The notes: generated from the sequence alone by a model not told the origin. Shown: positions 54,965 to 64,000, numbered from the stretch's first letter. The stretch: DNA of 64,000 nt from JAOUGY01 sp050329955 (GCA_050329955.1 JBHJOH010000077.1:24979-88978), one strand, 5' to 3'. Program-made: numbers and translations.

Positions 54965-55034
54965 GGGCCTCGAGCCTTCGGCCTTGGGCGTTCTGCGTTC
55001 TGCGTTCTGCGTTCTGCGTTCTGCGTTGGGCGTT
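54965..55034 (+). repeat. Heptamer array of ten units before valS
   Basis: Units: gggcctc, gagcctt, cggcctt, gggcgtt, ctgcgtt five times, gggcgtt. The 7-bp register is kept throughout. The array ends 14 bp before the valS GTG start, so it is part of the valS leader or promoter region. Bases 54843-54964 show no gene. Confidence 0.85.
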
Positions 55035-55048
55035 AACCTTCCTCTCCC

Positions 55049-57643
55049 GTGCCCGAGATGAACCCCACCTATGAACCGTCCCAGATCGAGGCCCGCTGGT
55101 ATGACCGGTGGGAGTCGGCGGGTGTGTTCCGACCCGAGTACCGACCAGACGGGGAGCCGTTCTGTGTGGTGATCCCGCCTCCCAACGTCACCGGGTCGCT
55201 CCATATGGGGCACGCTCTCAACCATGCCATCCACGACGTGATCATCCGGCGCAAGCGCATGCAGGGATACGCCGCGCTCTGGATTCCCGGCACCGACCAT
55301 GCCGGCATCGCCACCCAGAACGTGGTGGAACGCGAACTGGCGGTGGAGGGCCTCACCCGCCACGACCTCGGCCGGGACGCCTTCGTCGAACAGGTGTGGG
55401 AGTGGAAGCGTAAGTATGGCGCCCGCATCACCACCCAGATCAGGCGTATGGGCAGCTCCTGTGACTGGACCCGGGAACGATTCACTCTCGACGAAGGGCT
55501 CTCCAAGGCAGTTCGCGAGGTGTTCGTCAGCCTCCACGAGCAGAACCTGCTGTACCGCGGTAACCGGATCATCAACTGGTGTCCCCGCTGTGGCACCGCT
55601 CTGTCCGACATCGAAGTGGAATACCAGGACGAGTCCGGCACCCTCACCCATGTCACCTACCCCTTCGCCGACGGCCCCGGCGGCGTCACGGTGGCCACCA
55701 CCCGGCCCGAGACCATGCTGGGCGACACCGGCGTGGCGGTGCATCCCGACGACGAGCGGTATACGGACGCGATCGGACGCATGCTGCGATTGCCGCTGAT
55801 GGACCGGCTCATCCCGGTGGTGGCCGACGACGCCGTGGAACCCGAGTTCGGGACCGGTGCGGTCAAGGTCACACCGGCACACGACCCCACCGACTTCGAG
55901 ATCGGGCAACGCCACGGGCTGGATTCGATCGTGGTGCTCGATGGCGACGCCCGCGTCACCGCCGCCGGTGGCCGATTTGCCGGAATGGACCGGTTCGATG
56001 CCAGGACAGCGGTCACGGCGGCCCTCGAGGCCGAAGGCGCCTTGGTCGCGGTCGAGCAGCATCAGCATTCGGTGGGTCACTGCTACCGGTGCAGCACCGT
56101 GGTGGAGCCGTGGCTGTCGGACCAGTGGTTCGTGTCGGTCACCGAGTTGGCCCGTCCGGCGATCGAAGCCGTTCGCGATGGCCGCAACGAGTTCATCCCC
56201 AATCGGTGGGAGAAGAGCTATTTCCACTGGATGGAGAACCTGCGGGACTGGACGATCAGCCGTCAGATCTGGTGGGGTCACCGCATCCCGGCCTGGTACT
56301 GCCCGGACGGCCACATCTCGGTGACCCGCCAGGACCCGACGTCGTGTACCGGGTGCGGCTCGACCGAGCTCCGCCAGGACGAGGACGTGCTCGACACGTG
56401 GTTCTCGTCGGCGCTGTGGCCGTTCTCGACGCTGGGGTGGCCCGAGCAGACCGATGATCTCGACCGCTTCTACCCGAACGCAGTGTTGATCACCGGGTTC
56501 GACATCATCTACTTCTGGGTGGCCCGGATGATGAAGATGGGTTTGCACTTCATGGATGCCGTGCCGTTCCACCAGACGATCATCCACGGGCTGGTGCGCG
56601 ACGCCGAGGGTCACAAGATGTCGAAGTCCCGGGGAAACACCATCGACCCCCTCGACGTGGCGGAGGAGTACGGGGCCGACCCGCTGCGACTGGCCCTGAT
56701 CCAGGCCGCCAACCCCGGCCAGGATGTTCCCCTCGACATGGAGTGGGTGGCCGGTGCCCGCCGCTTCGGCAACAAGCTCTGGAACGCGGCGCGTTTTGTG
56801 CTTCGCAGCGTCGAGGCCGGGACGGTTCCCGCCTCCGGCGGATATCCGGCGACTCCCGGCCCGGCCGACGAATGGATCCTGGCCCGATTGGGTGAGGTCG
56901 CGGCCCGTTTCGATGTGCTGTGCGACCAGTACCGCTTCTCGGACGCTTTCGGGTTGCTCTACAACTTCGCCTGGTCCGAGGTGTTCGACTGGTACCTGGA
57001 GATGTCGAAGACGACCCTGGCGACGGACGGTGCCGATGCCACCCGGGCGACCCTGGGAGTGGTGTTGCGTGACCTGCTCAAGCTGTTCCACCCCGCCATC
57101 CCCTACCTCACCGAAGAGTTGTGGTCTCACCTGGTCGATGACGGGCTGCTGGCCGGATCCGACTGGCCACAGGTGCCGTCGTATCAGGCGCCCGAGGTGA
57201 TGGGGGACCTGCAGGATCTGATCGCCGGTATCCGCCGGTTTCGCGCCGAGCAGGGCCTGGCACCGCGCCGTTCCCTCGACCTGGCGCTGTTCGACCCCGA
57301 CGGCCGGGTGGAACCCTGGGCCGAGAGACTGCTGTCGGATCTGGCGGCCGTGGCCATCGAGCGCGCCGAAAGCGAGCGCGAGCAGGGCCACACCAGGGTG
57401 GTGGCCGGGTCGCTGCAGGGATTCATCCCGCTCGAGGGGGTGATCGATCTCGACGCCGAACGGGCACGTCTCGACAAGGCCATCGCCGAGGCCGAGGCCG
57501 ACCATGCCAAGGCGGCCGGCAAGCTCGGCAACGCCAGTTTCGTGGACCGGGCCCCGGCCGATGTCGTGGAGAAGGAGCGGCGTAAACAGACCGAAGCCGC
57601 CGAACTCCTGGAGACATTGCGAACCCAGCGGGCGGCGTTGTGA
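55049..57643 (+). CDS. valS: Valyl-tRNA synthetase
   Basis: The class I synthetase has the HIGH motif as HMGH near residue 52, KMSKS near residue 523 (HKMSKSRGNTIDPLDVAEEY), an editing domain in the middle, and a C-terminal coiled coil (EAEADHAKAAGKLGNASFVD). The 864-residue length is typical. The GTG start is close to a heptamer array; an in-frame ATG lies nine bases downstream. folC follows with a 4-bp overlap. Confidence 0.97.
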   Translation: MPEMNPTYEPSQIEARWYDRWESAGVFRPEYRPDGEPFCVVIPPPNVTGSLHMGHALNHAIHDVIIRRKRMQGYAALWIPGTDHAGIATQNVVERELAVEGLTRHDLGRDAFVEQVWEWKRKYGARITTQIRRMGSSCDWTRERFTLDEGLSKAVREVFVSLHEQNLLYRGNRIINWCPRCGTALSDIEVEYQDESGTLTHVTYPFADGPGGVTVATTRPETMLGDTGVAVHPDDERYTDAIGRMLRLPLMDRLIPVVADDAVEPEFGTGAVKVTPAHDPTDFEIGQRHGLDSIVVLDGDARVTAAGGRFAGMDRFDARTAVTAALEAEGALVAVEQHQHSVGHCYRCSTVVEPWLSDQWFVSVTELARPAIEAVRDGRNEFIPNRWEKSYFHWMENLRDWTISRQIWWGHRIPAWYCPDGHISVTRQDPTSCTGCGSTELRQDEDVLDTWFSSALWPFSTLGWPEQTDDLDRFYPNAVLITGFDIIYFWVARMMKMGLHFMDAVPFHQTIIHGLVRDAEGHKMSKSRGNTIDPLDVAEEYGADPLRLALIQAANPGQDVPLDMEWVAGARRFGNKLWNAARFVLRSVEAGTVPASGGYPATPGPADEWILARLGEVAARFDVLCDQYRFSDAFGLLYNFAWSEVFDWYLEMSKTTLATDGADATRATLGVVLRDLLKLFHPAIPYLTEELWSHLVDDGLLAGSDWPQVPSYQAPEVMGDLQDLIAGIRRFRAEQGLAPRRSLDLALFDPDGRVEPWAERLLSDLAAVAIERAESEREQGHTRVVAGSLQGFIPLEGVIDLDAERARLDKAIAEAEADHAKAAGKLGNASFVDRAPADVVEKERRKQTEAAELLETLRTQRAAL

Positions 57644-58971
57644 GCGGGCAGATGATCAGCTCATACGACGATGCCGTCGCCTACCTCGACGCCCACATCG
57701 GTCGCGGGATGCACCCCGGGCTGGAGAGGATCAACGGACTGCTCGACCTGATGGGCCGCCCCGACCAGGCGTATCCGATCGCCCACATCGGCGGCACCAA
57801 CGGAAAGACATCCACCGCAAGAATGACCACCATGTTGCTGGTCTCCCACGGGCTCACCACCGGCACCTTCATCTCCCCGCATCTGGAACGGGTCGAGGAA
57901 CGGTTCTCGCTCAACGGGTACATCGCCAGCCCCGAGCAGTTCACCCAGGCCGTCGCCGACGTGGCGGTCTTCGCCGACATCTATGAGCAGCGGTTCGCGG
58001 CCGAGCTCAGCTATTTCGAATTGACCGCCGCCATCGCCTTCTCGTGGTTCTCGGATCAGGCCGCAGATGCCGCCGTCATCGAGGTGGGGCTGGGAGGCCG
58101 CCTCGACGCCACCAACGCCTGCTCGGGAGCGGTGGCGGTCCTCACCGAGGTCGGTCTGGAACACCAGGAGTTTCTGGGCGACACCCTCGAACTGATCGCC
58201 ACCGAGAAGCTCGCCATCGTCGACCCGGGAGCCACCCTCATCACCGGACCCCTCGCCGACGAGGTGTGGCCGGTGGTCGACGCGGTGGTGGCTCGCCAGG
58301 GCGCCGTCGACCTGCGCTACGGCCGGGATTTCCGGGTCGAGGGCGCTACCCGGGCCATCGACGGCTGGCACCTCGACGTCACCGGTGTCCACGGCAGCTA
58401 CGAGGAGATCCATCTCCCGATCCGGGGCCGGCACCAAACGGTGAACTTCGCCCTCGCCGTCGCCGCGGCCGAAGCGATGATCGGTCGGGGCCTGGACCCG
58501 ACTGCGGTGGTCGATGCCGCCGAGGTGATGTCCGCCCCCGGACGGCTCGAGCCGGTGGCAACCTCTCCCTACGTGCTGTTGGACGGGGCCCACAACCCCG
58601 ACGGGTTCGTCGCCCTCGCCGACGCCCTCCGCGAGGAATACCCGACCATGACCTGGGTGCTACTCACCGGCGCCATGCGCGACAAGGACATCGAAGCGAT
58701 GTACCCGCGACTGGCCGGCATGGTCGATCACGTGGTGGTCACCCAGGTACCGGTTCCCAATGCTCTACCGGCCGCCGACCTCGCCGGGCGCATGCGGCCG
58801 CTCATCGGGGCCGACGCCGACGCCGTCGCCGACCCGGTGGAAGCGCTGGCTCTGGCCCGCGAGCTCGCCGGCCCCCATGGCAATGTCATCGTTGCCGGAT
58901 CCCTGTACCTGGTCGGCGAGATCCGATCGGCGGTCATGGGTGGGGGAGAGGTACAACGAAACGAGAGATGA
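57640..58971 (+). CDS. folC: Dihydrofolate synthase/folylpolyglutamate synthase
   Basis: FolC adds glutamate to dihydropteroate and later to folates. The 443-residue Mur-ligase-like protein has HIGGTNGKTSTARMTTMLL as the P-loop, FISPHLERVEERFSLNG, FELTAAIAFSWF, VIEVGLGGRLDATNA and VLLDGAHNPDGFVALAD. It is translationally coupled to valS (GTGA overlap). A heptamer-rich 136 bp spacer precedes ndk. Confidence 0.94.
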   Translation: MSGQMISSYDDAVAYLDAHIGRGMHPGLERINGLLDLMGRPDQAYPIAHIGGTNGKTSTARMTTMLLVSHGLTTGTFISPHLERVEERFSLNGYIASPEQFTQAVADVAVFADIYEQRFAAELSYFELTAAIAFSWFSDQAADAAVIEVGLGGRLDATNACSGAVAVLTEVGLEHQEFLGDTLELIATEKLAIVDPGATLITGPLADEVWPVVDAVVARQGAVDLRYGRDFRVEGATRAIDGWHLDVTGVHGSYEEIHLPIRGRHQTVNFALAVAAAEAMIGRGLDPTAVVDAAEVMSAPGRLEPVATSPYVLLDGAHNPDGFVALADALREEYPTMTWVLLTGAMRDKDIEAMYPRLAGMVDHVVVTQVPVPNALPAADLAGRMRPLIGADADAVADPVEALALARELAGPHGNVIVAGSLYLVGEIRSAVMGGGEVQRNER

Positions 58972-58980
58972 CAGGTGAGT

Positions 58981-59081
58981 TGCTGGCTTCTGGCCTATGG
59001 CAGCGACTCATCGCGAACAATCCGTCGTAGCTCGTAGCTCGTAGCTCGTAGCTCGTAGCTCGTAGCTGGCCGCTGGCGGCT
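58981..59081 (+). repeat. Heptamer arrays between folC and ndk
   Basis: First part: tgctggc, ttctggc, ctatggc (58981-59001). Main part: cgtagct six times at 59026-59067, then ggccgct and ggcggct to 59081. The main unit is the exact reverse complement of acgagct, the unit at 47.27 kb. The ndk start lies 26 bp further on. Confidence 0.85.
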
Positions 59082-59107
59082 TCGTCTCCGTTATCGTTCC
59101 TTCTCAT

Positions 59108-59512
59108 ATGTCAGTTGAACACACTTTCGTGATGGTGAAGCCCGACGGCGTGCGTCGGGGTCTGGTCGGCGAGGTCATCGGCCGGTTCGAGCGCAAGGGG
59201 TTCACCCTGCATCGGATGGCGATGATCGAGGTCACCGAGGATCTCGCCCGCAACCACTACGCCGAGCACGTCGAGCGGTCGTTCTTTCCCGAGCTCCTCG
59301 AGTTCATCACCAGCGGTGCGGTGGTGGCTATGGAGTGGTCGGGGGAGTCGGCGGTGGCGGCGGCCCGCACCATGATGGGCCCGACCAACCCGGCGACGGC
59401 GCCTCCCGGAACCATCAGGGGTGACTTCGGGCTCCTCATCACCGAGAACATCATCCACGGATCGGACTCGCCGGAGAGTGCCGAGCGGGAGTTGGGTATC
59501 TGGTTCGGGTGA
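59108..59512 (+). CDS. ndk: Nucleoside diphosphate kinase
   Basis: Ndk transfers the gamma-phosphate of ATP to other NDPs through a phosphohistidine. The 134-residue protein shows VMVKPDGVRRGLVGEVIGRF, VVAMEWSGESAVAAARTMMG and the catalytic His in NIIHGSDSPESAERE at about residue 117. Length is normal. It lies 64 bp before mreB, as in Streptomyces. Confidence 0.97.
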   Translation: MSVEHTFVMVKPDGVRRGLVGEVIGRFERKGFTLHRMAMIEVTEDLARNHYAEHVERSFFPELLEFITSGAVVAMEWSGESAVAAARTMMGPTNPATAPPGTIRGDFGLLITENIIHGSDSPESAERELGIWFG

Positions 59513-59576
59513 GGCCGAGGTGGCGTTGACCCGTCACCGCCCCTAGACTCCGCTTCCACACCTCCCGGGAGATCCC

Positions 59577-60608
59577 GTGGCTGAGAATCTCTTCTCCATC
59601 GCCGGCCAGGATATGGCCATCGACCTCGGTACCGCCAACACCTTGGTGTTCGTGCGCGGCCAGGGCATCGTGCTCAACGAGCCTTCTGTGGTCGCGGTCA
59701 ACACCAACAACCAGCGGGCGCTGGCGGTGGGCATGGAGGCCAAGCGGATGATCGGCCGCACCCCGGCGAGTATCCAGGCGATCCGCCCGTTGCGCGACGG
59801 TGTCATCGCCGACTTCGACATCACCGAGAAGATGCTCCGGTACTTCATCCAGAAAGTGCACCGCCGCCGGTGGGCACGCCCCCGCATCGTGGTGTGCGTT
59901 CCTTCCGGCATCACCCCGGTGGAGCGGCGGGCGGTGGAGGAAGCTGCCTACCACGCCGGCGCCCGGCGGGCCTACACGATCGAAGAGCCGATGGCGGCCG
60001 CTATCGGATGCGGTCTGCCGATCGGGGAGCCCTCGGGTTCGATGGTGGTGGACATCGGCGGCGGTACCACCGAGGTGGCTGTGATCTCGCTGGGTGGCAT
60101 CGTTGTCTCCCGCTCGATCCGGGTGGGAGGCGACGAACTCGACGAGGCCGTCATCGAATGGGTCAAGAAGGAGTACAACGTGCTCCTGGGTGAGCGGACC
60201 GCCGAACAGCTGAAGATGGCGATCGGGTCGGCCTGGCCACGGGCCGATGAGCCGGCGGCGGAGGTGCGGGGCCGAGACCTGGTCACCGGGCTGCCCAAGA
60301 CCATCCTGTTGTCGAGCCCCGAGATCCGCGAGGCGATCGAAGAGCCGACTCAGGCGATCGTCGACGCCGTGAAGTACACCCTCGACAAGACGCCCCCCGA
60401 GTTGGCTGCCGACATCATGGAGCGCGGCATCTGGCTCACCGGTGGTGGGGCTCTGCTCGAGGGACTCGATCAGCGTCTCGCCAACGAAACCGGCATGCCC
60501 ATCGTCACGGCGGCCAAGCCGTTGGTGTCGGTGGCGGTCGGGTCGGGCAAGTGTCTCGAGGAGTTCGACACCCTGCACCACGTGCTGGTGTCTTCGTCGA
60601 GGCCGTGA
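59577..60608 (+). CDS. mreB: Rod-shape-determining protein MreB
   Basis: MreB is a bacterial actin that forms membrane-bound filaments and directs side-wall synthesis. The 343-residue protein has the phosphate loops DLGTANTLVFVRGQGIV, VVDIGGGTTEVAVISLGGIV, and the hydrophobic GGALLEGLDQRL region. It starts with GTG and lies first in mreB-mreC-mreD-pbp2. MreB is rare or lost in several actinobacterial groups such as mycobacteria, so its presence is useful for placement. Confidence 0.97.
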   Translation: MAENLFSIAGQDMAIDLGTANTLVFVRGQGIVLNEPSVVAVNTNNQRALAVGMEAKRMIGRTPASIQAIRPLRDGVIADFDITEKMLRYFIQKVHRRRWARPRIVVCVPSGITPVERRAVEEAAYHAGARRAYTIEEPMAAAIGCGLPIGEPSGSMVVDIGGGTTEVAVISLGGIVVSRSIRVGGDELDEAVIEWVKKEYNVLLGERTAEQLKMAIGSAWPRADEPAAEVRGRDLVTGLPKTILLSSPEIREAIEEPTQAIVDAVKYTLDKTPPELAADIMERGIWLTGGGALLEGLDQRLANETGMPIVTAAKPLVSVAVGSGKCLEEFDTLHHVLVSSSRP

Positions 60609-60652
60609 CGACCCGGGCCGACGACGCGGCCCAACGGTGAGCCCCCACCACC

Positions 60653-61588
60653 ATGCGCGAGTTTCGCCAAGATCACTCCCTGCCCCTTTTCGTGACGCTG
60701 ATCGTGGTCGCTTTCCTCCTCATGACCTTCGACCTGCGTTCCGGCGGTGAGGGGATGCTGGGTTCTTTGCGATCCGGGGCGAACAACATCGTGCAACCGG
60801 TCGAGGGCGTCGTCCAGGCGGTGGTGGACCCCATCGCGGATTTCGTCGACGGGCTCTCCGAGATCGCCAGCCTCCGCTCCGAGAACGAGGCGTTGCGCGC
60901 CCTGCTTGCCGAGAGTCAAGGAGAGCTCGCCTCGGTAGCCGATCAGTTGCAGCGGCTGGACACGTTGGAGAACCTGCTCGATCTCCCGCTCGACGTGCAG
61001 ACCTTCTCCCAGACGCTCGCCAACGTCACCGGTCGCGCCGACAGCTTCGATCTGTCGTTCCGGATCGACAAGGGCACCGAGGCGGGTGTGCTGCAGGGCC
61101 AACCGGTGCTCGACGACAACGGCAACCTGGTGGGCCGGGTGCTCGAGTCGTGGGCCGGCGGAGCGACGGTGGTTCCGATGACCGGCGACGTGGAGGCGGT
61201 CACCGTGAGCGTGGCCGGACAGGACGGGATCGCCCGTTCGATTCCGGGGTCGTCGGAGTTGGAACTGGAACGGGATCTGAATCTCGACGTCTTCGTGGGT
61301 GCCCGACCGGTGCGCGACGGCGACCGGGTGGTCACGTCTCGCTTCTCCCAGTCGTTCCCGCCCGGTCTGCCGGTGGGTGTGGTCGTCGGTGACGCTTCAC
61401 CGGACGGTCAAACGCTGGCTGCGGTGATCGAGCCGTTCTTCGACCTGCAGAGCCTGCGGGCGGTGGTGGTGGTGGTATGGCCACCCGACCCGGCAGCTCC
61501 CGGAGAGGACGACGCCACGACGATCACGGTGCCGGCTACGACCCCGACCACCCTGGGCGGGTCGCCAGGCACTTCGGAGGGGGGATGA
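60653..61588 (+). CDS. mreC: Rod-shape-determining protein MreC
   Basis: The 311-residue protein has one TM helix near the N-terminus (SLPLFVTLIVVAFLLMTF), a coiled coil (SLRSENEALRALLAESQGEL), and a beta-sheet periplasmic-type domain (ANVTGRADSFDLSFRIDKG, DRVVTSRFSQSFPPGLPVGV). It activates the wall synthase complex and links MreB to PBP2. The C-terminal Thr/Pro-rich tail is unconserved. It overlaps mreD by 4 bp. Confidence 0.93.
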   Translation: MREFRQDHSLPLFVTLIVVAFLLMTFDLRSGGEGMLGSLRSGANNIVQPVEGVVQAVVDPIADFVDGLSEIASLRSENEALRALLAESQGELASVADQLQRLDTLENLLDLPLDVQTFSQTLANVTGRADSFDLSFRIDKGTEAGVLQGQPVLDDNGNLVGRVLESWAGGATVVPMTGDVEAVTVSVAGQDGIARSIPGSSELELERDLNLDVFVGARPVRDGDRVVTSRFSQSFPPGLPVGVVVGDASPDGQTLAAVIEPFFDLQSLRAVVVVVWPPDPAAPGEDDATTITVPATTPTTLGGSPGTSEGG

Positions 61589-62085
61589 CACCCTGGCGCT
61601 CCGGCATCTCGGTGGGTGCGCTCCTGTTGGGCGCCATCGTCATGCAGACGACCGTGTTCGGCCGGATCAACGTCGGCGGAATCGCCCCCGATGTGGTGAT
61701 GCTGGTGGTGATTCTGCTCCCGTTGCGATTGCGGGCCGAGACCACTCTGCTGCTCGCCTTCAGCTCCGGACTGGTCCTCGATTCACTCGGTTCCGCCGCG
61801 CTGGGTCTGCGGGCGTTCACCCTGACGGTGGTTGCATTCATCGCCGTCCGCACGCGGGAACGGGCCGACTACTCACCGTTGGCAGCGGCGGTGTGGGTGC
61901 TGATCCTGACGCTGGTGGGTGTGCTGTTGCTGGTGACGGTCGGTACGCTGGTCTCGCAACTGCCGTTCGGAGGCGTTGAGGCGCTTCGGCGAATACTGCT
62001 CGTGCCGCTCCTCACGTTCGGGGTGGCGCTGGCGGTGTGGCCGGTGCTGGCTCGGCTCATCGAGCCCGTGAGGAGGTCGCTGTGA
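61585..62085 (+). CDS. mreD: Rod-shape-determining protein MreD
   Basis: The 166-residue protein has five or six predicted TM helices (GISVGALLLGAIVMQTTVF, VVMLVVILLPLRL, LLLAFSSGLVLDSLGSAALG), like other MreD. Its role is to complete the elongasome. The ATG overlaps the mreC stop, and the stop overlaps the PBP2 GTG start. Confidence 0.9.
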   Translation: MTPWRSGISVGALLLGAIVMQTTVFGRINVGGIAPDVVMLVVILLPLRLRAETTLLLAFSSGLVLDSLGSAALGLRAFTLTVVAFIAVRTRERADYSPLAAAVWVLILTLVGVLLLVTVGTLVSQLPFGGVEALRRILLVPLLTFGVALAVWPVLARLIEPVRRSL

Positions 62086-64000
62086 AGTTCACGACGAGAC
62101 TCGCCGTCATCCTCGGGATGTTCCTCGTCATGTTCTCGATGTTGGGGATCAGGCTGTGGTTCATCCAGGTGGCCGAGGGCGCCCAGGCGGCCGAGCTCGC
62201 TTCGGGTCAGTCATGGGTCGTGCAGCGCACCCCGGCAGCGCGCGGCGAAATCCGTGACCGGCGTGGAGTGCCGTTGGCGACGTCCCGCATCGTTCCCGCC
62301 GTGGTCGTGGACCGTCACCTGGTCACATCCGATCAGCGGGCCGATCTGGTGCAGCGACTCTCGGCACTGCTGGCCATCCCACCAACCGAGCTCGACCTCC
62401 TATACGAGGAAGCCGGTGTGAACGGTCGCTTCACCGTGGCCGTGGTCGATGCCGAAGACGCCTACCGCCTCGCCGAGCAGGTCCGCGATCTGCCGGGGGT
62501 CCGGATCGAGAAAGTACCCGAGCGGGTGTATCTGGCGGGTGAGAGCATGGCACACGTGATCGGCCACCTCGGTCTTCCCACCGAAGCCAATCTCGCTGCA
62601 AACCCGTCACTCGATCCGAACACCCGGATCGGCCAGTTGGGGGTGGAACGCATCTACGACGAGTTCCTCCAGGGCACGCCGGGAGAGATCGCCTTCCGGG
62701 TCGAGCGGTCCGAGGTGGTCGAACAACGGGAGGAGGTCCCGGCCGCCCCCGGACATACCCTCTTCCTCACGCTGGACGCCCTCATCCAGGCGGAAGTCGA
62801 GAAGGCGCTGATCCAGGGCATCGCCAACGCCAACGCCGTGAAGGACGATCTCCGCCGTCTCGGGGAACCGGGTGCCCTCAACGACGTGCAGCGGGCCTCG
62901 GCGGTGGTGCTGCACATCCCCACCGGTCAGGTGATGGCGATGGCTTCGGTTCCGAGTTTCGACCCGGCCCTGTTCGTGGGGGGTCTCGACGCCGTCACCT
63001 TCGCCCGCCTCCAGGAGGACCAGGCGTTCAACAACCTGGCGATCTCGGGCCTCTACCCTCCGGCATCGACGTTCAAGGTCGTCACCTACATGGCCGAACT
63101 CGAGAACAACATCCCGTTCCCCGACGATGTGGACGGCGTCGACGCCGGGAGCCGGCTGGTCCACTGTGACGGCCAGATGGAGCTGCCCGGGCTGGCGGAC
63201 GGACAGCAGCAGATCTTCGAGGATTGGTACCTGAGCGCCGGGATCAACTTCGGGTGGAGCGACGAGCACTCGGCCCTCGCCAACTCATGCAACATCTACT
63301 TCTACTCGGTGGCTCTCGGTGCATGGAGGGCCTGGGGGGGCACCGATCGCGAGAACGTCATCCAGGATCAGGCTCGGGCTCTCGGCTACGGCACACTGAC
63401 CGGTATCGACCTGACCGGGGAGGCGGAGGGCATCATCCCCGATCGTGCCCTCTACGAGCGCTACAAGGAGATCATGCTGGAGGACGAGGATGCCCCCGCC
63501 CTGCTGGCGCCCGACCGGCTCGAGACGGCGTCGCCATGGTTCGGTGGCGATCTGATGTTCGCCGCCATCGGCCAGGGTGGCGTGACCGCCACTCCGCTCC
63601 AGGTTGCGTTGTCGTATGCCGCCCTCGCCAATGGGGGGACTGTGCTCCAGCCCTACGTGGTGGGTTCGATCCGAGACGACGCCGGCAACATCGTGTACTC
63701 GGGCGAGACGACGGTGTTGCAGGAAGGCATCCTCGACCCCGCCAACGTGGCATCGCTGCTCACCGACCTGAACGCAGTGGTCACGGTGGGCACCGCCCGC
63801 GCCGCCTTCGAGGGATTCGGCGACTCGCTGTGGCGGGTGGGCGGGAAAACCGGCACCGGACAGTCGGTCAAGACCAAGGACAACCACGCCTGGTTTGCCG
63901 GGATCGCCCCCATCGACGATCCCGAGTACGCAGTGGCGGTGCTGGTCGACGAGGGCGGCAGCGGTGGTCAGGTGGCTGCTCCTATCGCCCGCTACATCCT
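62082..64000 (+). CDS. mrdA: Penicillin-binding protein 2 (MrdA), 3' end outside the window
   Basis: The frame is open from the GTG at 62082 to the window end, about 639 codons, and lacks its C-terminus. It has one TM helix (LAVILGMFLVMFSMLGIRLW), the class B PBP non-penicillin-binding module (ARGEIRDRRGVPLATSRIVP), and the transpeptidase domain: SxxK as YPPASTFKVV with the active Ser at about residue 329, SxN as NSCN at about 402, and KTG as GGKTGTGQ at about 589. PBP2 cross-links side-wall peptidoglycan with RodA. It is translationally coupled to mreD. An insertion (FEDWYLSAGINFGWSDEHSA) lies between SxxK and SxN. Confidence 0.96.
   Translation, partial: MKFTTRLAVILGMFLVMFSMLGIRLWFIQVAEGAQAAELASGQSWVVQRTPAARGEIRDRRGVPLATSRIVPAVVVDRHLVTSDQRADLVQRLSALLAIPPTELDLLYEEAGVNGRFTVAVVDAEDAYRLAEQVRDLPGVRIEKVPERVYLAGESMAHVIGHLGLPTEANLAANPSLDPNTRIGQLGVERIYDEFLQGTPGEIAFRVERSEVVEQREEVPAAPGHTLFLTLDALIQAEVEKALIQGIANANAVKDDLRRLGEPGALNDVQRASAVVLHIPTGQVMAMASVPSFDPALFVGGLDAVTFARLQEDQAFNNLAISGLYPPASTFKVVTYMAELENNIPFPDDVDGVDAGSRLVHCDGQMELPGLADGQQQIFEDWYLSAGINFGWSDEHSALANSCNIYFYSVALGAWRAWGGTDRENVIQDQARALGYGTLTGIDLTGEAEGIIPDRALYERYKEIMLEDEDAPALLAPDRLETASPWFGGDLMFAAIGQGGVTATPLQVALSYAALANGGTVLQPYVVGSIRDDAGNIVYSGETTVLQEGILDPANVASLLTDLNAVVTVGTARAAFEGFGDSLWRVGGKTGTGQSVKTKDNHAWFAGIAPIDDPEYAVAVLVDEGGSGGQVAAPIARYI

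Noticed and set aside
59611..62085. Minus-strand frames antisense to mreB, mreC and mreD
   Set aside because: They are shadows of strongly conserved plus-strand genes and have no homology signals.

Overview
The window is a continuous stretch of a high-GC actinobacterial chromosome. It most likely comes from Acidimicrobiia or a similarly deep-branching class, although I cannot fix the class from sequence alone. The evidence is very high GC in third codon positions, many GTG starts, F420 cofactor genes (cofD, cofE) plus an F420-type oxidoreductase, a DUF3499 gene, long-form HPF, and tRNA genes that mostly lack an encoded CCA. Gene order also matches known actinobacterial blocks. LCP / F420 genes / glycosyltransferase / DUF3499 / phosphomannomutase / ahcY / comF / hpf / secA resembles the M. 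tuberculosis Rv3240c-Rv3267 region. MBL-phosphodiesterase / rph / rdgB resembles Rv1339-Rv1341. tig / clpP / clpX / valS / folC / ndk / mreBCD / pbp2 resembles Streptomyces. An mreBCD-PBP2 operon points to a rod-forming actinobacterium that elongates its side wall.

Layout. 1-16.4 kb: envelope polysaccharide and F420 genes (LCP ligase, UDP-sugar dehydrogenase, cofE-cofD, large membrane glycosyltransferases, DUF5719, small zinc-binding proteins, a repeat-bearing lipoprotein, phosphomannomutase, Trm112-like, ahcY). 16.4-26 kb: comF, hpf, a LuxR-type response regulator, secA, prfB with a programmed +1 frameshift, and the tightly packed ftsE-ftsX-M23 peptidase-smpB operon. 26-30 kb: a secreted Gly/Asn-repeat protein, tmRNA, then a small accessory patch with a hipBA toxin-antitoxin pair and a chaB-like gene. 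30-47 kb: tldD/tldE, an odd PD-(D/E)XK-like protein, ybaK, radical SAM, F420-type oxidoreductase, acyl-CoA dehydrogenase, an internally deleted PhnD-like gene, a LolCDE-type ABC exporter, a sugar isomerase and kinase pair, pdxH, and MBL-rph-rdgB. 47-51.3 kb: six tRNA genes, a frameshifted phytase-like secreted protein and repeat-rich spacers. 51.4-64 kb: protein-quality-control genes, valS, folC, ndk and the rod-shape operon, ending inside PBP2.

The genes work together in recognisable units: F420 synthesis with an F420-type oxidoreductase, FtsEX coupled to its own M23 hydrolase, SmpB with tmRNA, trigger factor with ClpXP, and MreBCD with PBP2. The most unusual feature is a set of 7-bp tandem repeat arrays scattered through the spacers between genes (at about 8.9, 16.4, 39.3, 47.2, 50.0, 50.8, 51.0, 55.0 and 59.0 kb). 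The unit sequence drifts from copy to copy while the 7-bp register is strictly kept, and identical unit families recur at distant loci. This is my best candidate for something undescribed in the window.
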